A DNA stretch of 64,000 nt, taken from assembly GCF_949628215.1 (NCBI RefSeq), contig NC_134283.1:21988975-22052974 (forward strand), read 5' to 3'. Positions within the stretch are counted from its first letter, which is position 1, and each line of letters starts with the position of its first letter. Positions 24,301 to 35,600 of this stretch are shown piece after piece. The position numbers were made by a program, and so were the translations under genes. The stretch comes from Phalacrocorax aristotelis. Lineage: Eukaryota; Chordata; Aves; Suliformes; Phalacrocoracidae. Under the pieces are notes generated by a model. The model saw only the letters and a list, made by a program, of their open reading frames with translations, had not been told where the DNA came from and searched no databases.

Positions 24301-26150
24301 GGCTGGACACATCCCTGTCCCAAGCTGGGACCACGAGCAAGCCCCCGGTGTGGCCCTTTGCAGCATGGGGTACCCAAGGGACCTGGACACCCTGAAAACG
24401 GGGCATGCGGTGCATCCCCCAGCTCCTGGGCCATCACCCAGCCTGTTCTCTCTCACCCTCCTTGCCTGTGGGCACTGGTCAGGGTGTGGGTGGGAAGGGA
24501 AGGGAAGGAAATGCCTTTCCCTGGTTTCGCCAGCCCCTGCGGCTGCAGGGAGAGGCTGGGATAGGCCGGGAAGCTCTGGGGGCCGCTGCTCCCAGCATTG
24601 CCACGGCCACGCAATGCCGTGGCAGGGCTGGGCCTCAAAGGACGTTCTGGATCCATGCAGCTGGCAGGACCGGCCAAGGCAGCAGGGAGGTGGCACAGCT
24701 GGTGGGGGTGGTGTGATGAGGTCATGGCTGGGGGTCCTCTCTGCCTCCCCTAGCACCCCACAATGGGGTGGTGGCCATTGCACCTGCCCTGGGCACACTT
24801 GGGCTCTGGGGTGCCCACCCGGTTTGGGATGTGAGTGCAGCAGCCTCCAGCTGAGCAACATGGCTCACCTAGATCCACCTCCGCCTCCATCCCCAACTCA
24901 CCCCTATGCTCGCCCCAAAAACCTTAATCCCCACCCCAGAGCCACCCTGCTGCACTGGAGGGCTGCGTCAGGGCTGAGCTTACCCACCAGGCCTGGGGCC
25001 ACTCCTGGCCATGGATGGCACTGGGAAGGCCCCCCAGGAGAGCAGGGCATCCCACCCCCAGAACCTTTGGGGTCTCCCAGCAGCATCTTGGGGCTCCTCC
25101 ACCCTCCAGCCCCCAACCTGGCCCCCAAAGGATGTTTTTGACCACTACCCCAAAAAACCCCTCCATGGGACCCCTCTGCACCCATCTGCTGATGCACCAA
25201 GGATGCACCGTGGCAGCCCCTGTCAGGAATGTGCCTCCCTAAACTCTACTGCTCCCATCGGGGTGGAAAATTAACCCATCACTCTCAAAAAAGGGACTTT
25301 TTCCCCTGAGCTGGTGGCAGGGTGATGCCGGGAAGGAGCTGGGTGGGGAGGTGGAACCAATGCCAGTCACTACAGCTGGTTTGGCATCTGTCTTGATTAA
25401 AGGCCTGGCTTAACACCTGACCATCCAGCTGCACCTGCCGGCACCCTGCAGCACCCTAAAGCCAGGGAGCCGGGGCAGGGCGGGGGGGGTCCCCATTCCT
25501 GAGCTGGCAAACCCCACTTTAATCACTGGCTGCAGCCCAGCATGGCCGGTGACGCCAAATTTTTCAGCACATGGCAGGCCCCTGTGCTTAAGCGTGTCAC
25601 CCCAAAGCACCCCCCACCAATCCCAAGGGCTGCTAGGAGGGAAGGCTTTCCAAAAAATGGAGAAAGAAGCTCCTTTCTTGTCAATCTTTGTGATTTATTT
25701 GTCTGTGATTCTCTGGGGGGTTTGGGGGCAGCTTGGTTCCGGCCCCCAGCTGCAGTGCAATCTGCCTGTGCTAATTGCATGCGTGAAATTTAATTAAATA
25801 TCGAAATAAATCTGCAAACAGCCAGGGGGGATAACACAGTGTTTCAGGGCAAGTAATGCTGGGGTGGGGTGGCCCTGGGAGGGGGGACCCCCGCTCTTCT
25901 GGGGGGCTTCTGAGGCAGGACTAGGGTGCCTCGGTTGCTGCAGGGCTGGGCAGGAGGGTGGCACCCTGGGAAGGGCGATACCCCCGGGGGTGCCCCCACA
26001 CTCCTCCCAATCCCCCCTCCCCCTGTGTGCCCCCACACCCCTCCCAAAAGCCACGCGGGACTGCCCAGACCCCTCCATTTACCCCCCTGGGGGTGCCCCA
26101 GACCCCCCAGCACCCACCCGTGGGTGCCCCGGGGGTGCCGGAGCGGGGCA
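21400..26150. other. GC-rich intergenic region between WDR59 and FA2H
   Basis: About 4.7 kb with no recognisable exon. Base composition turns clearly GC-rich from about 23 kb. The long open frames in several phases (for example 24275-25141 and 24112-24861) overlap on both strands and show no family resemblance, as expected in GC-rich DNA. The only contrast is the AT-rich island at about 25660-25830. Confidence 0.6.
25660..25830. promoter_or_regulatory. AT-rich island about 0.6 kb upstream of FA2H, candidate enhancer
   Basis: Inside strongly GC-rich DNA this short block holds TCAATCTTTGTGATT (SOX-like core), CTAATTGCATGC and TTTAATTAAATATCG (homeodomain/POU-like cores). It is the only such block close to the FA2H CpG island. 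The function is inferred from motif density only. Confidence 0.25.
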
Positions 26151-26297
26151 CCTGCCGCGGGGCGGAGCGCCCCCACCCAAACCCCGCCCCCCAAACCCCG
26201 CCCCCCGAGGGCGCCGTCCAACGAGCGGCGGGGAGGCGTGGCGTAGCGGGCGGCATATGCATGTATGCAGATGAGCAGGTGCCGGCAGAGCGCGGCG

Positions 26298-26329
26298 GGA
26301 CGGACGGACGGACGGACGGACGGACGGAC
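26298..26329. repeat. (GGAC)8 tetranucleotide repeat in the FA2H 5' UTR/promoter
   Basis: Eight perfect GGAC units end 38 bases before the FA2H ATG. The tract is CpG-containing and probably length-variable, and it may be transcribed as 5' UTR. Confidence 0.9.
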
Positions 26330-26367
26330 GGTCGGTCTGACGGGCGGCGGGACGGGCAGCGGGGGCC

Positions 26368-26637
26368 ATGGCGGCGGCGCCGCCGCCCCGCTCCTTCAGC
26401 GCCGCCGAGGTGCGGGCTCGCTGTGCGCAGGGCGCCTGTCTCGTCCGCTGCCGCCGCCGCCTCTACGACCTGAGCGGCTTCGTGCGGCTGCACCCGGGGG
26501 GCGAGCAGCTGCTGCGGCGGCGGGCCGGCACCGACGTGAGCGCCGCGCTGGAGGGGCCGCCCCACCGGCACTCCGCCAACGCCCGCCGCTGGCTCGAGCA
26601 GTACTACGTGGGGGAGATGGAGCCCGGCGAGGAACAG
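26368..26637 (+). CDS. FA2H: FA2H exon 1, cytochrome b5-like domain
   Basis: It starts at GCCATGG and ends CAG|GTACCG. It encodes residues 1-90 including [17 protein letters not shown] and [20 protein letters not shown], a close match to the FA2H heme-binding domain. Confidence 0.95.
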
Positions 26638-29600
26638 GTACCGCCGCCCGCTCCGGCTGCACCGGCTCCGGGCTCCGCAGGATCTGCAGGGCTGACCTGC
26701 GTCCTGGCTGGGTAGGGTCTGGGATGTAGAGGGAGAGTCTGCAGACTGCCCCAGGTCCGGGTTGTGCGGGGTCTGAGAGATGCGGGGATCTATAGAGCAC
26801 CCCAAGACCAGGGTGCACAGGGTCCAAGCTGTGCAAGGTCTATAGACCATCCCAGGTCCAGGCTGTGTGAGGGTCTATAGAGCACCACAGGTTCAGGGTG
26901 CACGGGGTCTGAGCTGTGCAAGCTCTATGGAGCACCCTGGGTCCAGGCTGTGCAGGGTCCAAGCTGTACATGGAGTCTTTGGGGCGCATGTAGTGTATAG
27001 GGTGTATAAGGCACCCAGGTTCAGGTCTGAGTTGTATGGGATGTGGCATGTGTTGGGCCTGAGCCACACAGGGTGCTTGGTGTCCAGGCTGTGGAGGGTC
27101 TGGGGCATATGCGCATGAGGGGTGTATGGGGCAGGGAGTGTCTGAGGCTGCCAGGGCCCTGCACAGACCGTGCCTGAGGTGTGTGGGGTGCAAAGGTCCT
27201 GAGTGCCTAGGGTACGCTGGCTCTGGGGAGGTCTGAGGGCTGGGGTCTGTGGGGCCTGAGGTGCAGAGGGTCCCAAGGTGCATACAGTCCAGGCTCCTCA
27301 GGGCCTGGGACAGACTGTGTCCCAGGTGCACAGAGCCTGGTATCTATGGAGCCCCACCCCACGGTCACATCCTGCCCTGGCTGTGACAGGAGCCAGGGCT
27401 TATGGGTGACCCCGGTGTGCCAGCATGGTGTGGAGGTGTTTGGGTCTCTGAAGGGGTGTGAGCGATGGGGACGTGCAGCTCAGCATTGGTTTTAGTAGGG
27501 CCATGTGGTGGGCTGGTACTGCCAGCTCTCAGCCAGGGACTGGGGTGCTGGGTCTTGCCGGTGATGAGTGGCCACCGATGGGGAGAGGACCCCTGCCACG
27601 TCCCTAACTGTCTGGGCATTGGGCAAGGGTGGCCGTGATTCAATGCCATCTGTGACACCCCAGCCCCGTCCTCGGCTGCTGCCCAGGCAGAAGGGAAAAT
27701 GCCCTGGGGAAGCACCACTGCCAGGTGAACTTCCAGGAGGCAGCATGGCACCGGTGCTGCTGCCTCAATTACTGGACCTTGCCGGCACAGGATGCTGGAG
27801 CAGCTGGCCTGGCCCAGCCCCCTTGGCCAGCCCAGCAGCCGCTTTCTCTCAGCGATGTGCCAGCAGGGTCAGTGACCAGTCGGTCCCTCCGAGCTGGTTG
27901 TTTGCACTTGCTGGTTATCCTGCCCACGGTGCAGCCTCGGCCCCGACCGGCTGCAGCGCCACAGACGGGGCTTTGTTCAGCCTTGGTGTGATGCCTGCTT
28001 TTTTCCTGGATCCCGGGGATGGCACCTCCTCTGTTGGGACACTCATTACTGCCGCCTCCTCACAGGCGTGACGAGCTCGACGGGTTGGGGCAAAGGAAGG
28101 TACTGGACAAACGAGTTCTTGCGCCGCAGCCTGTGCCGAGGGGAATTGCCACCGTCCCAATGCAAATACACGGCGTGATAACGCCAGGGCGCAGGGAGAT
28201 CAGACGCTACCTGGCACTAGATAAACCATCCCAGGTTGTAACTCGAGGGAGAAGGGGAAAATGCCCCATCTGGCACAGTGAGGCTGACGACGCCACATCC
28301 TGCATCCAACTGGTGTGTGAACTGCTCCGCAGACTTGCCCCCCACCCCCCAAAAAAAAAAAAGATCCCCTTCAGAGGGAGATAGGGGAAATCAATGCCCT
28401 CAGTGGTTGCTTGGGTTCTTGCTTTGGCTGCTTTCCAGCTGGCCTAGCCCAAGCAGCCCTCTGAAGGAGGTGTCGCATGGCCCCACTCTGGCTCCAGATC
28501 CCCGCAGCTTTGACGGTGCCTCAACTTGCCCATTGGAGGTCCCAAAGGCTTCACCATCGCTGTGCGGAGGGACATGGGAGTCTGTGGTCCCACAGGCACC
28601 CAGCATCCCCCCTGCTTATGCCCAGGGATTTCAAGGGTTTTGGAAAAGGGAGAGGGGAAAAGTGTTAATGCAGGAGGAGAAAAGGAAGATGAAAGCCAGC
28701 CTTCATCCTGCTGGCAGGCCTCTCCATGCCTCTTCCGGCAGCTTGGCTCCATCCTTCAGCTGCAGGTCCCTCTTCTGCATAACCGAGCCCTGTTTGGCTA
28801 AGGACAAGTTAACCCCCCAAATTTTTATCTATGCAAACAGAATGTATAGGGGAGATCAAAGTAAGAAGTGATAATTACCCAAACTAGACAGTGGATTTTA
28901 ACAGCCTTGCTAGAGGGAAATTGGATCATCTAATTACCCCTCCAATTTAAGCAATGATAGACTTTCATCACAGCCTCTCTGGGGTGCATGACATGGCTGT
29001 GAGTCATGGTAAATCCGCTGTCCCTCTCATGGTTGGTGTCCTCCCCTTCCTCTTGCCCCCATTGGTGTGTGTCAGGCTTGCCTTGGCTCCCTGTCCCAGC
29101 CTGAGCTTACTTGGATGTAGGCGCTTGCACGTTATTCAGGGGTGTTGTTTATTGTTATCATTAGAACAAGCTAAATTCAACCTCCTTTTAATAGTCCTGC
29201 TGCACCCAGTATTTAGTGAGCTGAGATGCAGCCTCGTGGGGCTCTGCCAGCTGCTGCCGAGGGACAGCAATGCTGGTGGGATGGTGACTCTGGAAGCGTG
29301 CTGCTGTGGGTGGGGACCTCACCTGGGCTCCCTGTGCCTTGTGGGGTGTCCTCATGTGCTATGTGCCTGAGCCTGAGCTGCCAGCTCATGTGGATATCAG
29401 CAATTCAAGCTGTTTAGGAGTTTGGTGAAGGTGCTGGAGGCTCTGGGGCAATGCAGAGGCACAGCAGAGCTCCTGCAGGGTTTGGCTCACTGGGCAGTGG
29501 CTGTCTGCAGGCATTGCCCCGCTTGGGCCAGGGGGAGGTTTCCAGCTCTGCCTCCTGCCCTCATCCCAGGCACATCAGACCCCATGCCAGACCATCCCTC

Positions 29601-32600
29601 CTGTCTGTACCTGTTCCTATGGCAGCTGGATTTTGTTTTTCTTTTGACACCCCAAGCCCTGCTGTGGGGCAGCGCCAGGGTGGTGTAGGCAGCACAGGAC
29701 TGGCGCCAAGCTCCCCATGCCCCTGCCTGACCCACGCAGGGCAGTGGGATGCTTGAAGGCAGATGCTGGCGCACGCAGTCACCCCATTGCCTCCCAGCAG
29801 GAGAGATGGCACCCTGCCGGCGCTGCCGCTCACCGGGGCAGTGGCACAGGAAGGCAGCGCTTCATAGGCGTTAACTTTCCCTTCATTACATCAGGCCTCT
29901 TGCACATCTTTCCTGGCAGGACCTGTTTGCCTGAAGATGACTTGGATGCATCAGCATCACCTGTGGGTGACAGGCAGGGCCTGGCGATGGCAAAGACCCC
30001 TTCAGCCTCCTTTCAACCCACTTTTTATTTTGAGGAGGAGGAGGAGGAGGATGGACATAAGCCCAGTACTGGTTTTGGGTGCTGGTGGGGCTTGGTCCTT
30101 GCAGGGTCCCTGTGTGCTTGGAGCAGGTAGGAGCGCGCCACTGCTCTGGTGAGCAAGCTGGGGCATGCAGGCATGGCTTGCACTGAAGTTACGCCACGGC
30201 TGCCAGTCCTTTCAGTGCCAGCCCCTGGGTGAAGAAGAGGAGAGCCTTCCTCTTGCTCTCCAGCTAAGGAAGAGGAGGAGGAGGTGACTCAGGTGAGGCT
30301 GGATGCTGGAAGGGAGCTGCTGTAGCACACAGGGCAATGGCAGCTCACTGGTGGCACCCATCCTCCCCAGCCCCAGTGCTGCTGGCGAGGTGGGGTCTGA
30401 GCCCCCTGTCTGCCTCCCTGACTGGGAGGACGGGGAAGCCTTTGGCCACAATGCGGTGCTTGGGCATCCATGGGCAGGGGAGTTGGAGGTCTATAGACAC
30501 TTCAGAAAGGGGAGGAGAGGTGCTGTGTGAGGGTGTTGCATCAGCCTGGCTTTCTTAAACACCCCTCCTGCTGCCAGTGAGGCTACGGTGCAAGCGTTGA
30601 GGTGGAGCTCAGGCTCATTTCTCCAGGAGTAGAGAAGCCGTGTCTCTCTCTCAAAGACAAATTTTCTTCCAAAGCACCCATGGAGAGGGGGCAAAACCAT
30701 AACTTGACCACCCTTGGCTGGATTTCAAAGCATCCCACCTCCCCCAGCATTTCAGGATGTCTGGCTGAAGGATGGAGTGTGCAAAGCTGAAAATAGCAGT
30801 GAAGACCCTTGCAGGGGGAGGGTGTGGTCCACAGCATCAGCTCACAGCAGTGCTCTGTCTGCAGTAAAATTGATGTCTGCTCAAGTCCAGCCTGGCTGGA
30901 AATATCCCCTGCCCTGCCCACTCTCCTGGGGCAAGGGGCTGCCTCGAGGCCGAGTAGTGCAGCTCCCATACCAGTGAGTTGAAGCTTAAAATCTGACTAG
31001 TCTGGGAAAGAGGGTTGGAGCCCAGCCGGCAAGGAGTGCCTGCTGCCAGCAGACAGTGCCTGAGCCTTGGCTTGGTATCACCAACACAGCACAAAGTCCT
31101 GTCCACCCTGGTGAGGTGATGCTGGTCCTCCTGCATCTCAGCTCCTCCAGCAACTGCTGGGGTGGGGGTTTTATTCCCAACAGGGATGTGATGCCCTCAC
31201 ATCCCTCAAGGGATTCGCATCCCTCTCAGAGCAGCCGTCAAGGAGCCCTGCTTGTGCCATGGCTTCCAGGAGAAAATCCTTCCTTACTGCAAGTGGCACA
31301 GCTGGGAAGCCCGGTGAGCATTGCTGTGCCGGGGCTGCCGTGCTGTGCCGTACCCTGCTGCCGGGTTAATGGGTAACTCAAGGTGACAAAGCAGGAGAAA
31401 AGGCATGTTTGGCATGTCCTGCCTAGGGATCCGGCAGGCTGCTGGCGCTGCTGCTGGGGGCCATGGCTGGCTCGGAGCTTGCACAGGCACGCTGCAGCCT
31501 CACCAAGCCCTACATCGGTGGCAGGGCCAGCACCGGAGCTGGCAGGGCCACAGGAAGGAGGCCAGTGCTGGCAGCTAGCAATGTGTTTGCTTCCAAGCAT
31601 CAGACAAGGCAGGTTTCTCCTGTTTCTCAGCCAGCCCTGGCAGCGGGACCGCAGCCTGGGCTTCACCCTGCTGCTGCGGCACCAGAGTGTCCCCCAGGCC
31701 TCGGTGTGCCCTCTCTAGCCAAATCCAGACCCCCACCCCATTTTGCACAGACTGTGGTGAATGTGTCCAGCCCAGCACCACCTTGCAAAGGGCACTTTGC
31801 CTTTTCCCCCGGGGTAAGCTCCCTCCTGCTGCATTTCTTCTTCCATACCCAGAGCCAGGGTGGTGGTACCAGCCGTGCCATGCTCACCAGCTCTGGCAGC
31901 CTACCTTCCCCAGGGACTGAATTGCCAAGCTGGGGAGGAGGGAGCCTGGCGTTTGCATTGTGACCAGTAACCCAGCAATGCCCCTTGCTTCGCTGGCAGC
32001 AGTGCTGGCTCAGGCTGGTGCTCACCGGGCCGCTGGCCTGCGGGAAGGTGAGCTGCGCTACAGCATTGCCTGTTTGCAAGGAAAAATGCTGGCCAAGGCC
32101 CTGGGAGCCTCCACTTTGCAACGCCCAAGCACCAGCAGCCAGTGCCCTCCCAGCAGCATGGTGTGGTGGTCTGAAAAGCAGGGTGGGGGGGGACGTTTCC
32201 AAAAAGACCCGAGCGTGCAATGCTTAGTGCACGGTTTGAAGGGCAGCACAGTTTGCCGGCAGCTGCATCTCTCAGAAACCTGCTCTGCAGGAACTGACTG
32301 ACTTAAATTCACCAGATTTTTTTCTCTTATTTATTTAGCAGGCAGGCACGAGCTCACTTTGCCTGTGCCCCTGGGTGGCATCGCCACTGCCATCCCCAGC
32401 TGCATCTGCTGCTGGTGTTTCACAGCAGGGTTTTCATTCTCTTTTTCAGAGCTACCTGGAGCCGGTGGATGAGAAGGCAGTGGATGCTGCAGCCCAGACA
32501 CCAGCGCAGATGGATCCCCGCTGTAAAACAGTGGATGTAGAAAAGGTAAGAGCTGGGGATTTCTCCAGCCATGGTGTTTGCCAGAGGGCTCCCAAGGGAG

Positions 32601-35600
32601 ACCAGGTCTTTTCTTCCCCGCAGGAGCACTGGCTTTCTGCTAAACCTTGGGATGGAGGGAGCCGGGAGGGAGCTGATCCGGCTGCTCCTGCCCTTTCTCC
32701 TGGTGCAGATGACATCACTCATGCTTTATTGCCCAGGCGTGGCCACTCTGGGAGGCTGCTGCTGTGGCAGCATAGGTGGAGATGCCTTTCTCTGACAGTG
32801 GCTGTGCCCTTTGAGCAGGACGTGCTGCCACATTGCACCTTGCTTGCTTGCTTTATTTTTTTTTCTTGCTTTATTTATTTTTTCATTTTTTCCTCTTGAC
32901 TGAGCATCCATAATGAGCGCTAAGGGGTGCACTGGCCTGGGCAGGGAAATCCCCATGCATGCTGGGTGCTCTCTGCTCTGCCAGCTCCTCTTTGAGGATG
33001 CCACAGGAGCAGGGTTCATCCCCAAGGTGCATTTGGACATTCCTGCCCTTTGAAGCACCATCTGGCTGCCATGTCTTGCACAGCCCTGGCTCATCAGTGA
33101 GTGTGCTTTTACCTTGCAAAGGCTTTTCTTTTTTTTTTTTTTTTTTTTTTTTTTGAGCAGGAGATAACCTGTCACTCACCCCTCTTAATTTTGCTGCTGG
33201 CCACCTTTAAAAGCTAATCTGCTATCCCAAAGTGACCTTTCTGCTCTAACTTTTCCCCTACCTCCCCAATGGAGGGTGTCTCCATCCCTGTCCACACACA
33301 CACTGCAGGCTAGGGCTGTATCACATCCATCCCTGCCTGGAGCAAAGCCCCAAAATTGCCTGCAACCACCTTGGCTCCTTGCCCTGAAGTGCCCCAAGCT
33401 GAGCTGTCCCCTGCCCCGCTGCTGCCGAATGACCTCTGGCACACCCCCAGGCGCTGCATTGCTGCGCCAGTGCCACGTGGCGCAGGACAGCTGATGGAGA
33501 GCTGCCAGGCCCAGAGCTCAGCCAGGCAAGCGCGGTTTCTGTCCCAGATCAGGAGTGGGACCAAGAAACCACCTTACCTGGCCAGGCCAGCAGAAGACAC
33601 ATCTGGGGATGCTGAGCAGTGGCAGAGCCAGAGCTGCCAGTTGGGTGTCCCTATTTTCATGCCGTGCAGACACACATGCCTGCACAAGTCCCTTTTTGCT
33701 CTTGCAGCCATCTGAATGTGGCCATGCACAGGAGCAGCGGCTGGCGTTTGTGTTCCCATTCTGTATCCCTGCTCCCCATCCCTTTCTGCTCTGCTTCTCA
33801 CTGCCAGAACACTCGAATAGCTGCAGCTACCCTGTGCATCCTCTCTGCAAGGAGGAAAGCCCTTGGCCAGGGCAATGCCACAGGGATGGGCTCTGTGTCC
33901 TACTGGCGGCTTGTGAGCAGGGAATATTGCTGCTCACTGTCTAACCTTGGCAGCTTCTTGGGGGTGGAAAAGCCTCGGTTATCAGGGCCTGATGCTGAGC
34001 CAGGTACAGCCACCTTCACCTTGAAGTGCTGGCAGGTACCCGGTGGCACAGGGGTGAGCTCAGTCCTGCATTCGTGGGTAGATGGGGCTGATGTGTGCCT
34101 GGCTTTGCCTGTCTGCCCTGTGCTGGTGCTTGTAGGGAGCTCAGGGCTGCTTGAAGCAAGAAGCAGCTGCTTGTGGGGCATGGCAAGGGGTTTGCAGCCC
34201 AAAATCCTGCAGCTGGGGTGCAGCTTTGTGCCCAGTACCAGGGCAGTGTGTGGGTCCCATGGGGGTACAACTGCTGTCTGCTCCTTTAGGACCTGGTGGA
34301 CTGGGAGAAGCCCTTGCTGTGGCAGGTGGGCTACTTGGGGGAGAAGTATGACGAGTGGGTGCACCAGCCTGTGGATCGGCCCATCCGTCTCTTCCACTCA
34401 GATTTCCTCGAGTCCCTCTCCAAGACGGCATGGTGAGCCCCTGGGCGTCTGCTCTGTGCCCTGGTCGCTGCCTCCATGGGGAGGTGGGGGATGGCTTGCC
34501 ACCCCATGGGACGTTCCCTCTGACATCTCCCTCTACCCTGTAGGTACGTGGTGTTCATTGTGTGGGCCCCTGTGGTGCTCTATCTCAGCTGGGTCAGCTA
34601 CACCTCCCTTGCCCAGGGCAACACCAGGCTCTTCTCCTCCTTCACCACAGGTATGAGCAGAGGCAAAAGCCTTTGGGCTCATCTTGCTGCCACCCCTCCA
34701 GGTCCAGGGGCAGGACAGCCATGAGCAGGGGGAGACCTCTGCACCCCTTCAGCATCCCTCCTTCTGTGCATGCTCACCATGAGCCGCATGCAAGAGCAGC
34801 GAGTGAGCCCCTGTCCTCACAGCCACCAGCATGTCCCCTGCACAAAGCCACCTGCACTGCTTTAAAGCCTGAGCTCGCCCACCTCCATCCCCTCCTCTCG
34901 CCCAAATGATTTGGTCCCCCAGGGGGATCAATGGGGGCAGGGAGCACCCTGGCCCAGGGTGCAGCCTGCTCCTTCTTGCCTCCTTTCCCTCCATCCCCAA
35001 AACCAAGCTCTGTGGTGTGTGCCACCCACTGCTGACACCCACCCTGGGTCACGGCTGGATGCCGGCACGGCAGGCAAACAAACCCGGCTCTCAGTGCTGC
35101 TGGTGTTGCACAGTGTGGGGCTTGTTTTGCCAAAGCGCCTGCCCTTGAATCTCCCACTGTCTGCTCCCCCGGGAATAACAAGCGTGGCCAGGGCAGGCTG
35201 TCGTCTTTGTGCTTTTTCTTTTTTTCTTTTTTTTTTTTTTTTTCTTCTTGCAAGGTGCCACCCAGTGCCAGCTATGCCCAGCCATGGGGTGGAGCACCCA
35301 CTGCACTGGCATCCCCCCCTCCGCTCTTTGCAGCATTCAGCACCTTGCTGTCAAGAGGGTGTTTGGGTTTTTTTTTCCAAAAATGAACAACTCTCAGGGA
35401 GGGGGATCTAAATTCTGCTAGTGAGGACACAGTGCTGGCAGCTGACCCTGAAAGAAGGAGGTGGCTGAAAAATGCTCTGCGGGGGAAAGCGCCCAACAAA
35501 CCTATTCTTTTTCAAAAAAAAACCAAAACACAAAAAACCCTACCAACAACACTGTTTAATTGTCACATGTGCTGCCTGCACAGATAAGATCCCTCCTGCC

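Larger units (their letters stand above)
26150..26700 (+). promoter_or_regulatory. FA2H: CpG-island promoter and 5' UTR of FA2H
   Basis: The stretch is very GC- and CpG-rich, with CCCCGCCCCCC GC boxes at about 26181-26210 and no clear TATA box. An octamer-like CATATGCATGTATGCAGAT lies at about 26252-26274. A (GGAC)8 repeat sits just before the start codon at 26368. The island extends over coding exon 1. Confidence 0.7.
26638..32449 (+). other. FA2H: FA2H intron 1 (5.8 kb)
   Basis: I see no extra exon. The intron carries a degenerate minisatellite near its start, a (GAG)6 tract at about 30032-30049, and AT-rich motif blocks at about 28850-28960 and 29140-29210 that contrast with the GC-rich surroundings. 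Long open frames here lack any family match. Confidence 0.7.

Noticed and set aside
24275-25141. 288-codon plus-strand frame
   Set aside because: It overlaps equally long frames on the other strand in GC-rich DNA and has no family resemblance.
25921-26850. 309-codon minus-strand frame across the FA2H promoter
   Set aside because: Its length is explained by very high GC content and by the GGAC and CCG-rich tracts. It is antisense to FA2H exon 1.
33129-33154. Processed pseudogene or SINE ending in the poly(T) tract
   Set aside because: No recognisable gene body or SINE lies next to the tract.
33619-34656. 345-codon plus-strand frame
   Set aside because: It crosses FA2H exons 3 and 4 in the wrong frame and ignores their splice sites. 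Its composition is not protein-like.
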